A stretch of 64,000 nucleotides of DNA from assembly GCA_947247005.1 (NCBI GenBank), contig OX365952.1, positions 41,954,722-42,018,721 on the forward strand, in the 5' to 3' direction. Position numbers and translations under genes: made by a program. Below are positions 24,901 to 39,900 of the stretch, one piece after another. The notes under the pieces were generated by a model, which did not search any database, was not told where the DNA came from, and saw only the letters and a program-made list of their open reading frames with translations. Source of the stretch: Spisula solida. Taxonomy: Eukaryota > Mollusca > Bivalvia > Venerida > Mactridae. Each line of letters opens with the position of its first letter. Position 1 is the first letter of the stretch.

Positions 24901-27900
24901 ATATCACCATACCAGTACCACCACACACCGCAATTTATTATCTGACGTCAGCGACATAATTGACGTTTTGCTGTTTCTCAAAGGGTAGCACGAAATGAAT
25001 TATGTTATTAACATAGAACTAAACATATACATTCAAATTGTATATGATTTAACATATCTTCCACAATATCTTAGATAGTCTAAGTGAAGGATTAACGCTT
25101 GGCATAATGGTTGTATATTAACAAGAAAACACCTCGCATATTTCGATGAACGTTGCATGGAACGTCACTACGTTTGCCTGTCTGCACTTCCCTGTGCCGT
25201 TTTCAATACCATGCTGCGCTTCAGAAATTTGTTTTTGCCACTTAAACACAAGACCAATGCATGCTGTGTGTTCTCCCTTCGCTCTCTGTAACAGCTCTAG
25301 TGTGTCTGTTGTGTTTTTCCAAGCCCCATGCTCAATTCAATAGTCGTATGAAATTTCCTTGCGTAAAGAAATAGACATTTTCACGTTATTGAAAACGCGA
25401 CTCGCCTTAATAAAAACGTTTTTAATTTACATTCCGACATCCAAATAACTTAATAATTTCATGTCATGTCATGATTATATTTTGTAATAATTTGGCAGAA
25501 ACATTGGAATGTGCATTACCTTAGTCGGAATTTATGAATAGTTGAACAAATGAAAAAAACATGTTACGTCGGTCGGGGGTGGTAGCGCGTTACTATGGTA
25601 ATACAATGGCTGATGACATGATACTCGTCTGCACTATTGAAGATAAATTTGTATTGACTGTTGGTAATAGGTTACTGTTTGTTATGCTATAAGAAAGTAT
25701 TGTTAAAACGCAATAATAATCAAATGAGAGCGATTGTCTACGTATATATTGAATGACCCACGTATGCACAATTACGGTTGGTTTTATTTTTTATTTTTTC
25801 TATGGTTGGTATCAACTATTTAATACGTGAAGTTTCATTGGAATCGAGCCAGTGGTTATAAGATGAAGCACAGACAAACTTTGTGACATCCATCGAGAAA
25901 TCAATGTAGTAGGAGGCATTATTATCATTAGGTTTAAACTTTTTTATTTTCCAACAATTGCTGAGTAAGTTATTATAATTTATATACAATACTCTGATTG
26001 ACAGTGTCCATGGTTACTAACAAGTATATGTGTTTATTTCAGGGATTGTGAGTGATTAGCCTATCCTAAGACGGGATTCATATTAAGGCGAGATTCCCTG
26101 ACCTTCAGATTAAAGCAGGATTTCATGACCTTCAAAATAAGGCAGGATTCCATGACCTTCAGATTAAGGCAGGATTCCGTCAGGCACTCAACCCCTTCTT
26201 CAACCTGACCAACAAAGGGTTCCATCAAACAAATGTTGTTCTTTTTTTCTTACCTTCATGAACGTTAAGGAAAGCACCAACTCCATGACCTGTTCCATGT
26301 AAATAATCAAGTCCTGCATCCCATAATGCTGTTCTTGCCAGACTGTCAAGTAGTTGACCTTTGACACCATTTGGGAAAACCGCAGAGGATAAATTTATAT
26401 GACCTTTAAGCACTCGCGTGAAACATTCCTGAAAACAAGAGATGTTTGTAGCTTAATAGCCAGTAATGTTGATATGGCAACCTTGACCTTAGACTTCATA
26501 CCAATAGGATGGTGTCAACTACCGATGGTGTCCAACATCCCTGTAAAGTTTGAATATCCAGAGTCCAACTGATTGTGAGCTTTTGATCTAAAACCTTTTG
26601 GTCTACCCATTCAGTTCAGGGGTCACAACAGCCTTGACCTACTGCCACAAAAGTAATAGGGGTCATCTACTGTCGCTGACCACCTTCCATGTTAAGTTTG
26701 AGGCTCTTTAGGATCAAGTGTTACTAAGTTATTGAAGAATAACCATACCAACCAACAGACAGACCTACTGGCAAACATGGTGCAAAGCAGTATAATCCAT
26801 CCTCGAAGATGGGGGGAGTGGGGCATAATTATTATTAGCAATTATCTTATTTCACTTCAATTCAGATTTAGATTGGAGTCAACGGATAAAAATATTCTGA
26901 TTTGAATAACTCAGCAACAAGTCATCAATCTGGTAGTTGGATTTTGCATTCACAATGTAGACTTATCCCTTGTTATAATAGTTATATGAAAAGTTCAAGA
27001 AGATCAATTCTAACAGGTTACTTTTTCATAATCTGAAGGAGTTCCAAAATGCATTGTTCTTGTAACATCAGTGGTTCCATCCCTACAAAACAACAGTAGA
27101 TGATTAATGCTCCCACAACACCATAATTAGTCAGATATAGCTGTCATTCCTGTTGTTTAAAGGGTGGATTTGATCAAGTGAGGTGTAATTCTGAGAGGGA
27201 ATACATTCTGCCAATTTCCAGAATAGGACCGGGTTTGAAGCTTTTGATTGCATATATCTATAGTCTATAATCAGGTGTAAGGTCTGGAAACAGGAATTGT
27301 TCCATCACTAGCAAACCTAGCAGGGGAATTATGTAACTTACGTAAATAATAAGTTACAACCTTCTAATATCCATGCAGCTCATTTTAAAATAAGTTAAAT
27401 CATTTTATCACTCATGTAGCTCATTTCAAAAGAAGTTATAACAAGTAATTAAGAATTGCAAGCAATACAGAAGTCCCCTACCGGTTTGAGGCCATTTTCA
27501 ATGTTTCTATTGCCATAGCGACCACAATTTTTCAAAATATTCTTAAACGTCCATAATCCCCTTATTGCCCCCTATCCACATACCAAGTTTCATAAACCTA
27601 GCTTGGAAACTCTTTGAGTTATGTCAGGATCTAGATTGTTTGACGGACGGACGAAAAACCGGTAGGGGACTAACAACCATTTACTATTTATGAAGCTCAT
27701 TTCAAAAGAAGTTAAAATAATTTACTTGTATTGTGCCCCTGAATCACACAGATAAATTTCCTCTGTAGAGAGTGGTTTGTCTGTCTCTAATGTGGGCCTG
27801 AAATATAACATGAATTTACAGAGTGATAATCATCATGATAATTGGAGATAAATTGTGAAACAATGTTAATCATTATCAACACATTACTATGGTATCCAAT

Positions 27901-30900
27901 CCATTCAGCCCCAATACAATGTACACTGAATCATCACTGTCATGACCATGCAGGGCCCCATGGACCGTAACATGTTAGAAGAGGGGGGGGGGGGAGAAAT
28001 AGTAGAAGTATAGTGGAGTTGCATAATAACAGTGATCTTTAGTTGCAAATATCTGTACTAAGACACAATAATAAATTTGGTATCTCACAATTTCATTTAT
28101 TTTGAAGCCTGAAATAAAGTAATGAACTTCCTTCTAAAATAACATCAACTTTATCTCATGTTTGAAATTATTTTTACAGATTAAATTTGCACACTTATCC
28201 AGTTTAATAATGACATTGGTTTCATTGACATTGCCCTGTTCCTACATCATTCTGATTGGTCAATATTGATTGAAAGATGAAAAATACACACTTTTAACAG
28301 AACTAAATTAATATGTTTGTTTGGTGAGCAAGAAAGAGAATTTTTTAATTAAAGCTAGAGTTGTTGCCCTTTGCTACAAATGTGTATAAATGTACACACT
28401 AAATACTAAGACTTACTGATAATGTATGATAGCACCGTCTGCACCCGAAGACGATATAGTAGTAAAACTCAGACTGACATAATCTTCCTGATGCCTAAAA
28501 ACATTCAATACAAACAATATATGTAGTTAAACTCAGACTGACATAATCTTCTTCATGTCTGAAAACATTCAATACAAACAATACATGCAGTAAAACTCTG
28601 ACATAATTGGCAAACAAATTTTCATTATCAAAATCAATAGGGGTCTGACAACTACTGTTGCCTACCAACCTTCATGTAAAGTCTAAGTATCCTCAGGCCA
28701 AGCATTCTCGAGTTATTTAATGGAAACCGTTTGATCTACCTACCAACACAGACTAGCATGAGCAAAGCAATATAACTCTAACAGAATTTACCCTTATTGA
28801 ATACTGTAGCGCACAGACAATCCAAAGCCACACAGAAACGATGGCAGCGCCTAGCCATCCACACAAGAGTCAGACATAGAACGAACCATCCATATCCCCA
28901 AAAATGGTTATTTCAAGCAAGCCTATATACTCACTCCACAATGAATGACACACTGTGGACTTCGAAATCTGTGCATAATTAAGCATAAAGGGAGGTAATC
29001 ATGAATGATAACTACACTACTACACTGTACTTACCTCTTGATTTGTTCAAGTTTATCAGCTGCAGACACTTCCGTAACATTTCCAGATGGTACATTCTGT
29101 TCCAACCAATCAAAGTACTCACACAATGTCACTGCATCTTTAATCTGTAATATAAGTATCAGTAACATTTCCAGACAGTACATTCTGTTCCAACCAATCA
29201 AAGTACTCACACAATGTCACTGCATCTTTAATCTGTAATATTCAAATACAGTTAACTCTCATTATCTAAAAATCTCTTACATCTCTCATAAATTTCTGTT
29301 ACGTCCATGTTTTTTTTTGAAGTCCTGATTTTCCCCCTTTTTTCTACATGAAATGTTGTCACTTTGGTCGAAGTTTGTCTCAAAGATGTTCATTATCTCA
29401 AATTTGTATCACGGTCCTGATAAACTAATTTGTACCTTAAAGTTATTGTTAAACTCAAAGTTGGGTCATATCGGGCCTATAATTGAACTTGGCCTCAATA
29501 TTATGCCCATAAACATTGTCACCAACTTTGAAGACGATAGGTTGAAAACTCTATGAAATAGAGTACTGGCAAAGGAGATAATACCGGACAGTAGATAATT
29601 CCGGTTAAACGGCCCAGACGCTTTATTTATTTGAATAATTCATTGATCTATGTATCAAATCACTCAGAATCGTGAGTAAAAGAAATCTCGTAGAAAAAAA
29701 ATATTCAAGATAAACAAAGCATTACTTATTCATCGAAAATATCAGACACCCGCTGCATTCTTAACATAATCGATGTGAGGGGAAACAATGGTGCGCGCAT
29801 GCGCAAAAGTGGCGCGTGCTTGATTGATTTAATAATGTAAAATTAATAGGAATGAAATTCTATGTTGAGATGATGGCCGAGCAGTTAAAGAGTAGGGTTG
29901 AATTTACTGATATGAAGGTCTCGCGATCGATTCTCCGCGCCGCCGAAACTTTTTTTTTTTAAATTTTTTTGTCGACGGATATATACGTTGAGTAACATTT
30001 TTCATATCTTGCCCATCAACCTGAAAGACTTCGGGTTGTTTTTTAATTGTTTTATTCGAGTTTTGGTCGGTAAACACAGTACGTGTTAAAACGGATTTTA
30101 ACCTCTCACAGAACGCCCCCTGGCAGGAAACTTCGTGTGTCACGAGTTGTTATTATGGAAATCATGAATATTTTTGCATAAGTGTGAAGTACGAACCCTT
30201 TTCTAAACATTTTTGGTCATATTTTTCTAAAAATCCATCGAAAAATATTCGAAAAAGACTGTCCGGAAATATCTACTGTACGTCATTGAAATAGCACCAA
30301 AAATGCCCCTGTTTGGGCCCCAATATTAGGTTGTTCATGTGACGTCATATTTTGGGAAATCTATTTTTAGCAAAGAGCTTGAACACAGGTAGGTGTAAAC
30401 ACAAAAAATTCCGACAAAAAATCGATTTTGAACTTCAGGGGAAGCTTTTTAAGCGATTTCTGTCTGGTATCATCTCCTTTGCCAGTACTGACAAAAATAT
30501 TGGACATCGCTGAAAGCCCAGCCGCCCGCCTAGAGTGTTCACATAATACGTCACGTTTTCAAGGGGCAAATAAAAATTGTTTTCAATGGTTTTTCCAGGT
30601 CCAAACAAACCTGTATGGAAAGCTTAATAAAATACATGTAAGAAATTGATAGACTATAGAATACAAAACAAGACTAGATTATTGAATGACTTACATGAGC
30701 CATCTTCATGCCTTTAATTTCTACCTCATTCTTCACAGCTTTCATTAATGCAATAGGTGATGGCTGACTCAACCGTCGTATCTTTGGTATAGAGTTCACA
30801 AGACCAAAACTTGACTTTTCACTGATCTAAAATAGTAAGGAAAATGGCACCTGGTTAAATTCTAGTTAATCAAGAAAACAGTTGTTGACTAAGTATATTT

Positions 30901-33900
30901 TACAGTATAATAAATCAATCTATTTATTTAGGTTTATTGCTGTTTGCCAAATTTACATGGAAGGGATATGACCTGCTGCAACCAGGAATCAAACCTGAAT
31001 TGCAGGGTTACAAATCCAGCGCACTAGACTCGACAGTATAAATATATACACAGTCATATAAACTATACTCTTCTTTAATTTGATGTGAAATTGATCTTTT
31101 TATATGTTTTATTAAATTTCTAAACATAAAACTACTGTCACTATATCATGTCACCTTATAAATAATTCTATAAAGCTACAGAAAATTTTACCCAAATTTT
31201 TCCTGAGACAGTACTAGGCAGATCCGCTACAAACGACTTGACATCATCATAAGGTGCAATGTTGATTCTCAAGTTGTCCTCACACGTCTTGTTACTAATA
31301 TCCAAGTGATGTAAGACTTTATTATCTAACTTATCCTTGTCTATATACAAACTGAAAGTAGAACAACTTATCATTGTCTATATACAAACGGAAAGTATAA
31401 CACAAAGAATTTGACCTGATCCTGACCTTTATGCATGAATATATTACAAGGTTTTTGTGTTGAATATAAAATTTCCGCCAGGAAATTGTGCAATATTGTG
31501 CGTCTTCGTAATACTTCCCGGTTATGAAAAGCTACAACCAGGATTATGAATATAGACCAATATATCAGCTGTTCAATTATGCTAATAGAAGGTCGAGAGT
31601 CGTGTCAAATTCTCCGTACTGTAGCAAAATACGTACAAGTGAGTGAGCGAGATTGTGAGAGTATTAGCAGAGAGAAGTTTTATTCAGTTTTCTTGGCACA
31701 AACCCAATCTTTTGAAAGATCTCTAGCTGAGCGGAATCTCAGATTAAATAATCAAAATACAGTTGCATTCTCATTGACAGTACTTCCGTGTGAGATCAGG
31801 CTCAAAATTGGTATTACAAAGTATTTCCTTGTGAGATCAGACTCAAAATTCGTATGTCGAGTCTCGGCGCATGTTGAAAAATGGCTACAACTTAAATTAG
31901 CCTTCAATTTGACCTTTGATCTCAAACTGTGACCTTGACCTTTGAGATAGGAACCTGAGGGTTGGGCATGACACTCTGCCTCATAGAGGTTAACATTCAG
32001 CCAAATATAAGAAAGATTGGTCAATGTATGACAAAGTTAGGCTCCGGACAAGCTTCAATTTGACATTTGACCTCCAATGGTGACCTTTGAGATAGGAACC
32101 TGGGGGTTGAGCATGACACTCCGCCTCATGGAGGTAACATTCATGCCAAATATATGAAAGATTGGTCGGTGTATGACAAAGTTACGGTCCGGACAAGCTT
32201 CAATTTGACCTCCAAGAGTGACCTTGACCTTTGAGATAGGTATCTTGGGGTTGGGCGTGACAAACCTCCTCATGGAGATGAATAGTTATGGTCCAGACAA
32301 AATCGGATGGACGCACGCAGGCAGGCAGGCAGGCAGGCACGCACATACACCAAAAGTGGCGACTAAGTCTCGCTCACCGCAAGCGGGCTCGACAAAAATC
32401 ATGGTAGAAAACATTGTTACAGTACTTTGTTCATTACACAAGCTCCTGCTTGAGATTTGTCTTAAACTCAGAACTCAATTTAAGCAAAAGCTTAAAATTA
32501 AGCTGAGATTTCTTTTTTCGAGATGCACTAGCAGACTGGGGTCAAGAGAAGTTGACTTCAACAAAACACTTTTGAATTACGATCTCATGGAATCTATAGT
32601 TGGGCAGATCTTGGTGTTCATGAAGTGCTCACTTTTTAAGATGCTGCACTCAAATTACTCAGTTAAAATATGATAGATACCAATGTGTTCAGTGAGTTGC
32701 ATGTTTGTGGAATATTCAAGGTCAAACTTACTGAACAGAATCCATAGTTATCACAGAATAAGCAAAGAAGACAGGATTATATTTTATGTCCGAACCTCTC
32801 ATGTTGAACATATCTGGAATGAATAAAAATACCACATTGAATTATTCAACCAGAACTTTGTTTCAGGACCGCAATACAGAAAGTCTACTGCCATGTACAG
32901 TACAACCTCTACAGAGCGACCCTCTGTAGAGCAATGACCTCTGTATAACAGCACCTTCAAAATTTCCTTAAACCAATATTTACTGTAAATTTAACCTCTG
33001 TAGAGCAACAACCTCTTAACAACAGTCAATATTTGCAGCTCCCAAAGGTTGTTGCTCTACAGAGGTTGTACTTTAATTAATGACAAAATGATTGTTCAAT
33101 GATTTTGATTTTTGTCTCGGTAAAAAGAAATACATGTATTGTCATTACCTTACTCTAAATACATAACTTAACCATAAACTATCATATCCTAAGTTCAAAA
33201 AGGGATTTAATTCTTGCAAAAGGTCGAATGAAGTTATGTGTCTTGCTTTAGAGATTGGTGGTGAAACAGAGTTGCACGTTTCAAAGCAATATCTTTGATA
33301 GTTAAGAGATAAGTGAGTTGACCAAAACATAAAACTTAACCAGGCAACGCCAACACCTATGAAGTGATGACAATAACTCATTTTCTAAAAATCAGATGAG
33401 CTTTATGCACAAATCACATCATTAAAACTATGTGTGTGTGTGTAATTATTTAGGCCCTTCGGTCAAGAATAACCCATGAAGCACTTATTTCCAATGGGGT
33501 CCTGTGTTTTTGCTGAAGGGAAAGCAAGTAGAATGGAAAGAGTTGTGATACAAGGAATCTTGGTGCTTTACACTACCTCGTTCCGAATAGACTCCCCGAT
33601 TCTTTAACGTGCCCTGTGTATAGCACCTATACACGCGAGACTACCTCTGGGTTTCCAACCAGTTTGTCTCTAGTTGGGTGGGATTCACTGAAAAGCGTTT
33701 CAGAAATGACCAAGTGTCCTGGCCGAGATTCAAACCAAGGACCTCTCGATCAGTAGTCTAGTGCGTTATCCACTCGACCACCATGCCACCCATCCTATCA
33801 CATTACAGTGGATATAGTCGAAGTTACTTAAGTGCTAGAAACTTCAGCACAGCAAGGTGAGGGTTCACAGTCAACTAGTATCATATTCCCCTCCAATCAG

Positions 33901-36900
33901 AGAGCTAAGAATTTTGTAGAGAATCACTTACATCATTTTCTCCTCCAATAGAAGAGCTAAGAAAGGTAGAGAATCACATACATCATTTTCTCCTCCAATA
34001 GAAGAGCTGAGAAAGGTAGAGAATCACTTACATGCTACTTCATCAAGGGCAGTAATCACCAAGGCATCAGCTTTCTTGGCAGCCATTTTATCTCTCACAA
34101 TCTGTACTTTTTCTTTCCAAGTTTTGCCTGAAAATTATTCATGGAAATGATCATTTATGACATACATGTGGTCATAATAAAGAAATGTCAAATGGAAACT
34201 GACCAAAAACGTTGTTTTTTTTATAAATATTAAACTGTTATCATCCAAATTTTTAGTGGCAGTATTTCAAAATATTCAAAAATTCTTTATTTCGAATTAC
34301 CCAGATCAGAATTTTGAAGATGGGTATGAATTTATAGGAATGGTTGAATTAAGGGTTTTTGACACAAAATCATAAGTGTGGCTATAACTTTGGCAAAAAT
34401 CATCTGTCCTAAAATTCCTGACAATAGGCACTAGGCTTGATACCAAGAATTGATGTGAAGTTTCCAGGAAATTGGAGCAAAGGTTAAGGTGAACAAGCAT
34501 CGACAAACTTTATGACATCCAAATCAACTGACTGACTTACCAATCTCATTAAAATCAGACCCTAACATTTGCTCCATTTCTTAACGCTGTTAGAGATCTG
34601 ACTACACTCCGTAAGAGGTCATGTTCAAATGACCTCTCTAGCGCACGTAGCCTTAGCAGTGTTTTATTGCACTTTCAGATTTGTGAAAGCAGCGATTTGA
34701 TTGGATAACATAAAGTTCACACTGACATGACCCCACACAGAGTGCCGTCAGATCCAATATCAGCGTAAAGTAGTGAAGCCTAAAAAGGGTCCGATTTAAA
34801 TGAGATTGCTGACTTACAATCTTACCAGTACTGTAAAAGCATTTATTTTCGCGAGGCTAAATGTTTGCGAATTTCTAATTTGGAAGTAGTTCGCGAGGGT
34901 TTATTTTTGCGAATTTAAAATTTCAGAAAAATAAATTTCTACTTTCTCGGCAATATCACTGGTGTATTATTTAGTTGCCACGGCGTTATAATCACTCTGA
35001 TAATTACGACTACTGTTTGTATAATATAATGGTCAGCTATACAAGCGTATTAATTCTTATCTGGCCGATTGGCTTAACTTGTTTGCATTTACTAGTTTTC
35101 AATTAAGCCAAACCAGACAGTCTCATTGTGTAATGAGAAAACTGTGAACGTGTTTTGTATTCAGTCTATTGTTTCCGAGCTTATCGGAACAAGCAATAGC
35201 CGTGTGTGTGTTAAACATTGTACCTGTATACCGCGTTTTATACTGGTACACAATCATTGAACTATTCAATTTAACTACTAAATGAATTAGAATTTTGACA
35301 GAAATATTATACGTTCACATTTTCTGTTGCATATTTAAAGTTTTGTAAATATTAATCAAACAAAGTTAGTTTATCAGGCAAAAGTCAGCGTAGTCGTCAG
35401 TATTTTATCAATTCCGGGTAGATTGTAATGGTGCCGCTTAGCCGTAATCAATATTGAAGTTCAACATATTTGAAGCTATCATGAAGGTAATAATTTCACG
35501 AGCATCAATTTTCGCGAATTTATCGAACTCGCGAATATAGCGAAAATTAAACCCTCGCGAAATATTCTGCTTTTACAGTATATGATAACTCTAACACCAT
35601 GAGATTGTTACAAGGAGGGTCCGGTTGTTCCTGCCATACTTACCAGTATATGACAATTCTAACACCATGAGATTGTTACAAGGAGGGTCCGGTTGTTCCT
35701 GCCATACTTACCAGTATATGACAATTCTAACACCATGAGATTGTTACAAGGAGGGTCTGGTTGTTCCTGCCATACTTACCAGTATATGACAATTCTAACA
35801 CCATGAGATTGTTACAAGGAGGGTCCGGTTGTTCCTGCCATACTTACCAGTATAAGACAATTCTAACACCATGAGATTGTTACAAGGAGGGTCCGGTTGT
35901 TCCTGCCATACTTACCAGTATATGACAATTTTAACACCATGAGATTGTTACTAGGAGGGTCTGGTTGTTCATGCCATACTTACCAGTATAAGACAATTCT
36001 AACACCATGAGATTGTTACAAGGAGGGTCCGGTTGTTCATGTCATACTTACCAGTATATGACACATCTAACACCATGAGATTGTTACAAGGAGGGTCCGG
36101 TTGTTCATGCCATACTTACCAGTATAAGACAATTCTAACACCATGAGATTGTTACAAGGAGGGTCCGGTTGTTCCTGCCATACTTACCAGTATATGACAA
36201 CTCTAACACCATGAGATTGTTACAAGGAGGGTCCGGTTGTTCATGTCATACTTACCAGTATATGACACATCTAACACCATGAGATTGTTACAAGGAGGGT
36301 CCGGTTGTTCATGCCATACTTACCAGTATAAGACAATTCTAACACCATGAGATTGTTACAAGGAGGGTCTGGTTGTTTGTGCCATACTTACCAGTATATG
36401 ACAACTCTAACACCATGAGATTGTTACAAGGAGGGTCCGGTTGTTCATGCCATACTAAATCCACTAAGTTCTGGTTAACCGGTACCAGACAATGTCCATT
36501 GGACTTCAGTAGTTTGGACAAAGGTTTCCAAGTTTCTGCAACATAATACAACAGATAGCATTATCATGGGTGAAAGTTTGAAATTCTGAAATACCTGATA
36601 TCCTAAAAATTAGACAAATACATATTGGGCAAATTAAGAAAAACAGGCTTTTTGGTACTCTCAAAAACCTGAAGTTCAGACTTGTGCCTGGAATCTTTCA
36701 CCATGCATTATACAATGCCCTTAACCTGCTCCTTTCATCTATTGGTATTCAAAGTTCTATAAAACGAATGTCATGGATAAGTCTGTATTGATGATATAAT
36801 ACCAATATTTGTATTTTGTATACCGGTAGAACTAGAAAGCAAAGGTGTCAACTTGTTAAAACAAACCCTGTATTTATTTGAATTAATGAAACTAATATTT

Positions 36901-39900
36901 ATCTCATTAATGGACTGAAGAATTGGTCTGAAGACAATGTATTATAAAGTACTGGAAAATTATGGTGTATATAAACCGTATATAAACCTGCTATCTACGT
37001 GGGGTGTCCCAGAATAGCGTATAATTCTTGCTTTATTTTGTCCAGAATAATGGCACAGCTTTAAAACTATGCATGTGCATTTCTTCAACTATTCTACATA
37101 TATTTGAGGAATTAATTTTATATATATGATAAATAGAATAATTTGTAACCCATGGTAACGGTATGTGCGTCAGCAGAAAAAATTATACTTTTCAGAAAAT
37201 GAATTGAAATATTTAATGGCAATAATAATTAAGTACTATTTGCCACATCCAGACAAAAAATATATTAGCGTAATTGGCATGTTTTGCCTAGTTTCTGTGT
37301 GACATTTCATTGTAAAGGCCTTGTGTATGGCAAGTTTATGACGTAATATAACATTGTGTTATGATCAGAATATAAAAAAATACGACGTCAGACGACGTTA
37401 TCGCACACGTCGTTTTCTAAGCATTGCGCTATACCGTGAGTAGCATAGTATAACACCAGGACAGACTATTAATGAGTTGGAATCAACTGCACAATACAGC
37501 AGCGTAATTAGGCAGCTGTTTTTAATTGACACAGTCGTTTTGTTTGGCTCATGAGGACAGGGGAACGAAGTAGAGCAGACCGACTGAGCTGAGCAATAAC
37601 TTACGTCAGATCGTTTCCGACACTATCCTCACAACTCGTCAACTCAAGTTGTCCATTTCAAAAAGCAATTAATTAAAGTTTGAAAGTATGTAAAGAAATA
37701 AATTATAAAATGGTTTATTACAACATCGGCATATAATATTTAAAGTGTGTACCTCACGAAGAGAAGTACTTTGGAGAACTGTGAAAACACGACGTCGTAA
37801 GCCAGTGTTGACGTTCTGTGACGCGACCGACTTCACCCGTCGTTCGTAAAATGTACACAGAACGATGATCATGGGTCACTTACCAGCAGCCATTAAAAAT
37901 GGATCCACACCAACTCTACCTCCAAAGGGAAGAACTTTAGAAAGCCATTCACCCTGACTTGGTGTACTAGGCACACCTGGATATATAAAACCACAAATAA
38001 TATAATATATAGTGGACACTGGTCAGTTCTGAATATACTGTTACACATGACGTGTGTCAATTATGAATATCTGGTATAAGTCTATTTGAGTCAGAGTGAG
38101 GGATCTTATTCAGTTAGTAAAAAAATTAGATCAGCATATTAAATCAAATTTGAAAATTTGTGTGAATTTGACCTTGCTTTTTTTCATGAAATCAGAAATA
38201 CTTGAAATTACATCCCCACGAAATGGTCTTTTTCACCAAAACCACGAAATTTTGTCCCATACAAGTTAAATGATTTTACAGTGTTTGATATGTGACAACT
38301 TACCATCTTTCATTAATGTCCAGTTTTCATCCATCTGGCTCTCGGCTTGCAGAAAATACCGACCATCAGTCCACAGACCAGCTTCCTTCTGAGTTATAAC
38401 AGCAGTACCTACAAATAAACATTAGTTTATACTAAGTTATTTAAGGTCGATTGTGAAACAAGTTTTTTTTCAACTTATATAAAACACTCACGACACCTCA
38501 TTCCTGATGTTTTCATCCCATCGCCATAAAGGTATGAGAGAAGAGAAGCCAGTTCGCCTTTCTTGCTGAGCAACTAGCAAGGGAATTACTGGTACCATTT
38601 TTATTTCGTCTTTGGTATCACACAGCCTGTGACACATAAATAATAATAATAATTATATTTTGCATTAAAATTTTGTTGTTTTTTACATTCTTAATCAAAG
38701 CAAATGAATGGCCCATGAAAATCAAACATCTTACAGTAACGGTATAAGCCGTTCAATAGTTTACAGGCAAGCTGTTACAGCTTATGACAATGCATGTATT
38801 ATTTTCTTTTGCCTTATAAAAATAATCCTTGAAACAGATGTCAATACTTTACCAGCAGATCCATCAAATCCTGACACAAAGGCTCTTCTACAGTCACATG
38901 GTGCAATATACTCGCTCTAAAATAGTAGAACAAAAATAACCTGCTTTATTTAATAACAGCCATATTTAAATGTTAGAATTGTAAAAATTGCCAACCAACA
39001 TGTGGACATCACCAAGCACAGATAGGAAACAACACACAAGATATTTCATTTCAAACTGGCCTGATTTTTAAAATACAGCCTTACAGCCTAACATTTTACT
39101 TTTAAAGCACATTTGTCATTGGTAATTACAATGTAATATATTAAGATGATTATACATGGCCTGTACTTGTTTAATTTTGTGTGCAGATTAAAGGACTTGC
39201 TTAATCGTAGCTCCATACTCAGAGTACAGGTTCAGGACATATAGGCCCATCAAGAGCATCGAGTATTGTCTTAGATTTAATTCTTAGTGGAACTTAGTGG
39301 ATGCAAACTTATAACAAGAGCTTTCCATGAACAGCGCGCTCCACTATTCGCAGCGCCATGCTAGGCTGCAATAGCATACCCTTATTCTACGAAAAGTGGA
39401 GCTCAAAATACACATTTTGTTGAAATCAATTGTAAATTTAGACGTTCCCATTACAGATGCACTTTTGCCACATGAGGTACTTTAATGGGGGCAACGAGAC
39501 ACCTCAGGGCTTGGTGAGGATACATTCATTAAACGAAAAAAAGATGAAAGGAATGGGAAGTGACTGTGGAGATGACTTATGACAGGCACCTGGCTACCTC
39601 AGATGGTAGAGCTGTATGTTCTAGTCAAGGGTTCAAGCCCATATGTAGGGTGCACATTTTCCTCTTCAGTCACTTTAGAATGTAAACATTAGCTACAAGA
39701 TCACAGCAGTCGTGAAATGGTCAAGTGTGACCGCACCAATGTATAATGTTTACACTACCACAGACACTTCGGGTCAGGACCACGCCCCCCTTCCACTACG
39801 CGGCTGGAAATATATTTTTATTTATTATATATCCAGACCCATTCAGTAATCACACAAACATTTGTTGGGGTGTATTTGAAATTAATACAAAAATCTACAA

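Noticed and set aside
29871..29950. Functional tRNA gene with Pol III terminator
   Set aside because: The A-box and T-run look right, but the B-box is degenerate and the cloverleaf does not close; it also lies inside a TIR element.
36990..37060. Mariner-type terminus (acgtggggtgtcccag)
   Set aside because: No matching inverted partner was found within the surrounding kilobase, so no element could be bounded.
39598..39662. Functional tRNA gene
   Set aside because: A- and B-box words are present, but the acceptor stem and anticodon arm do not pair properly; a SINE head is more likely.
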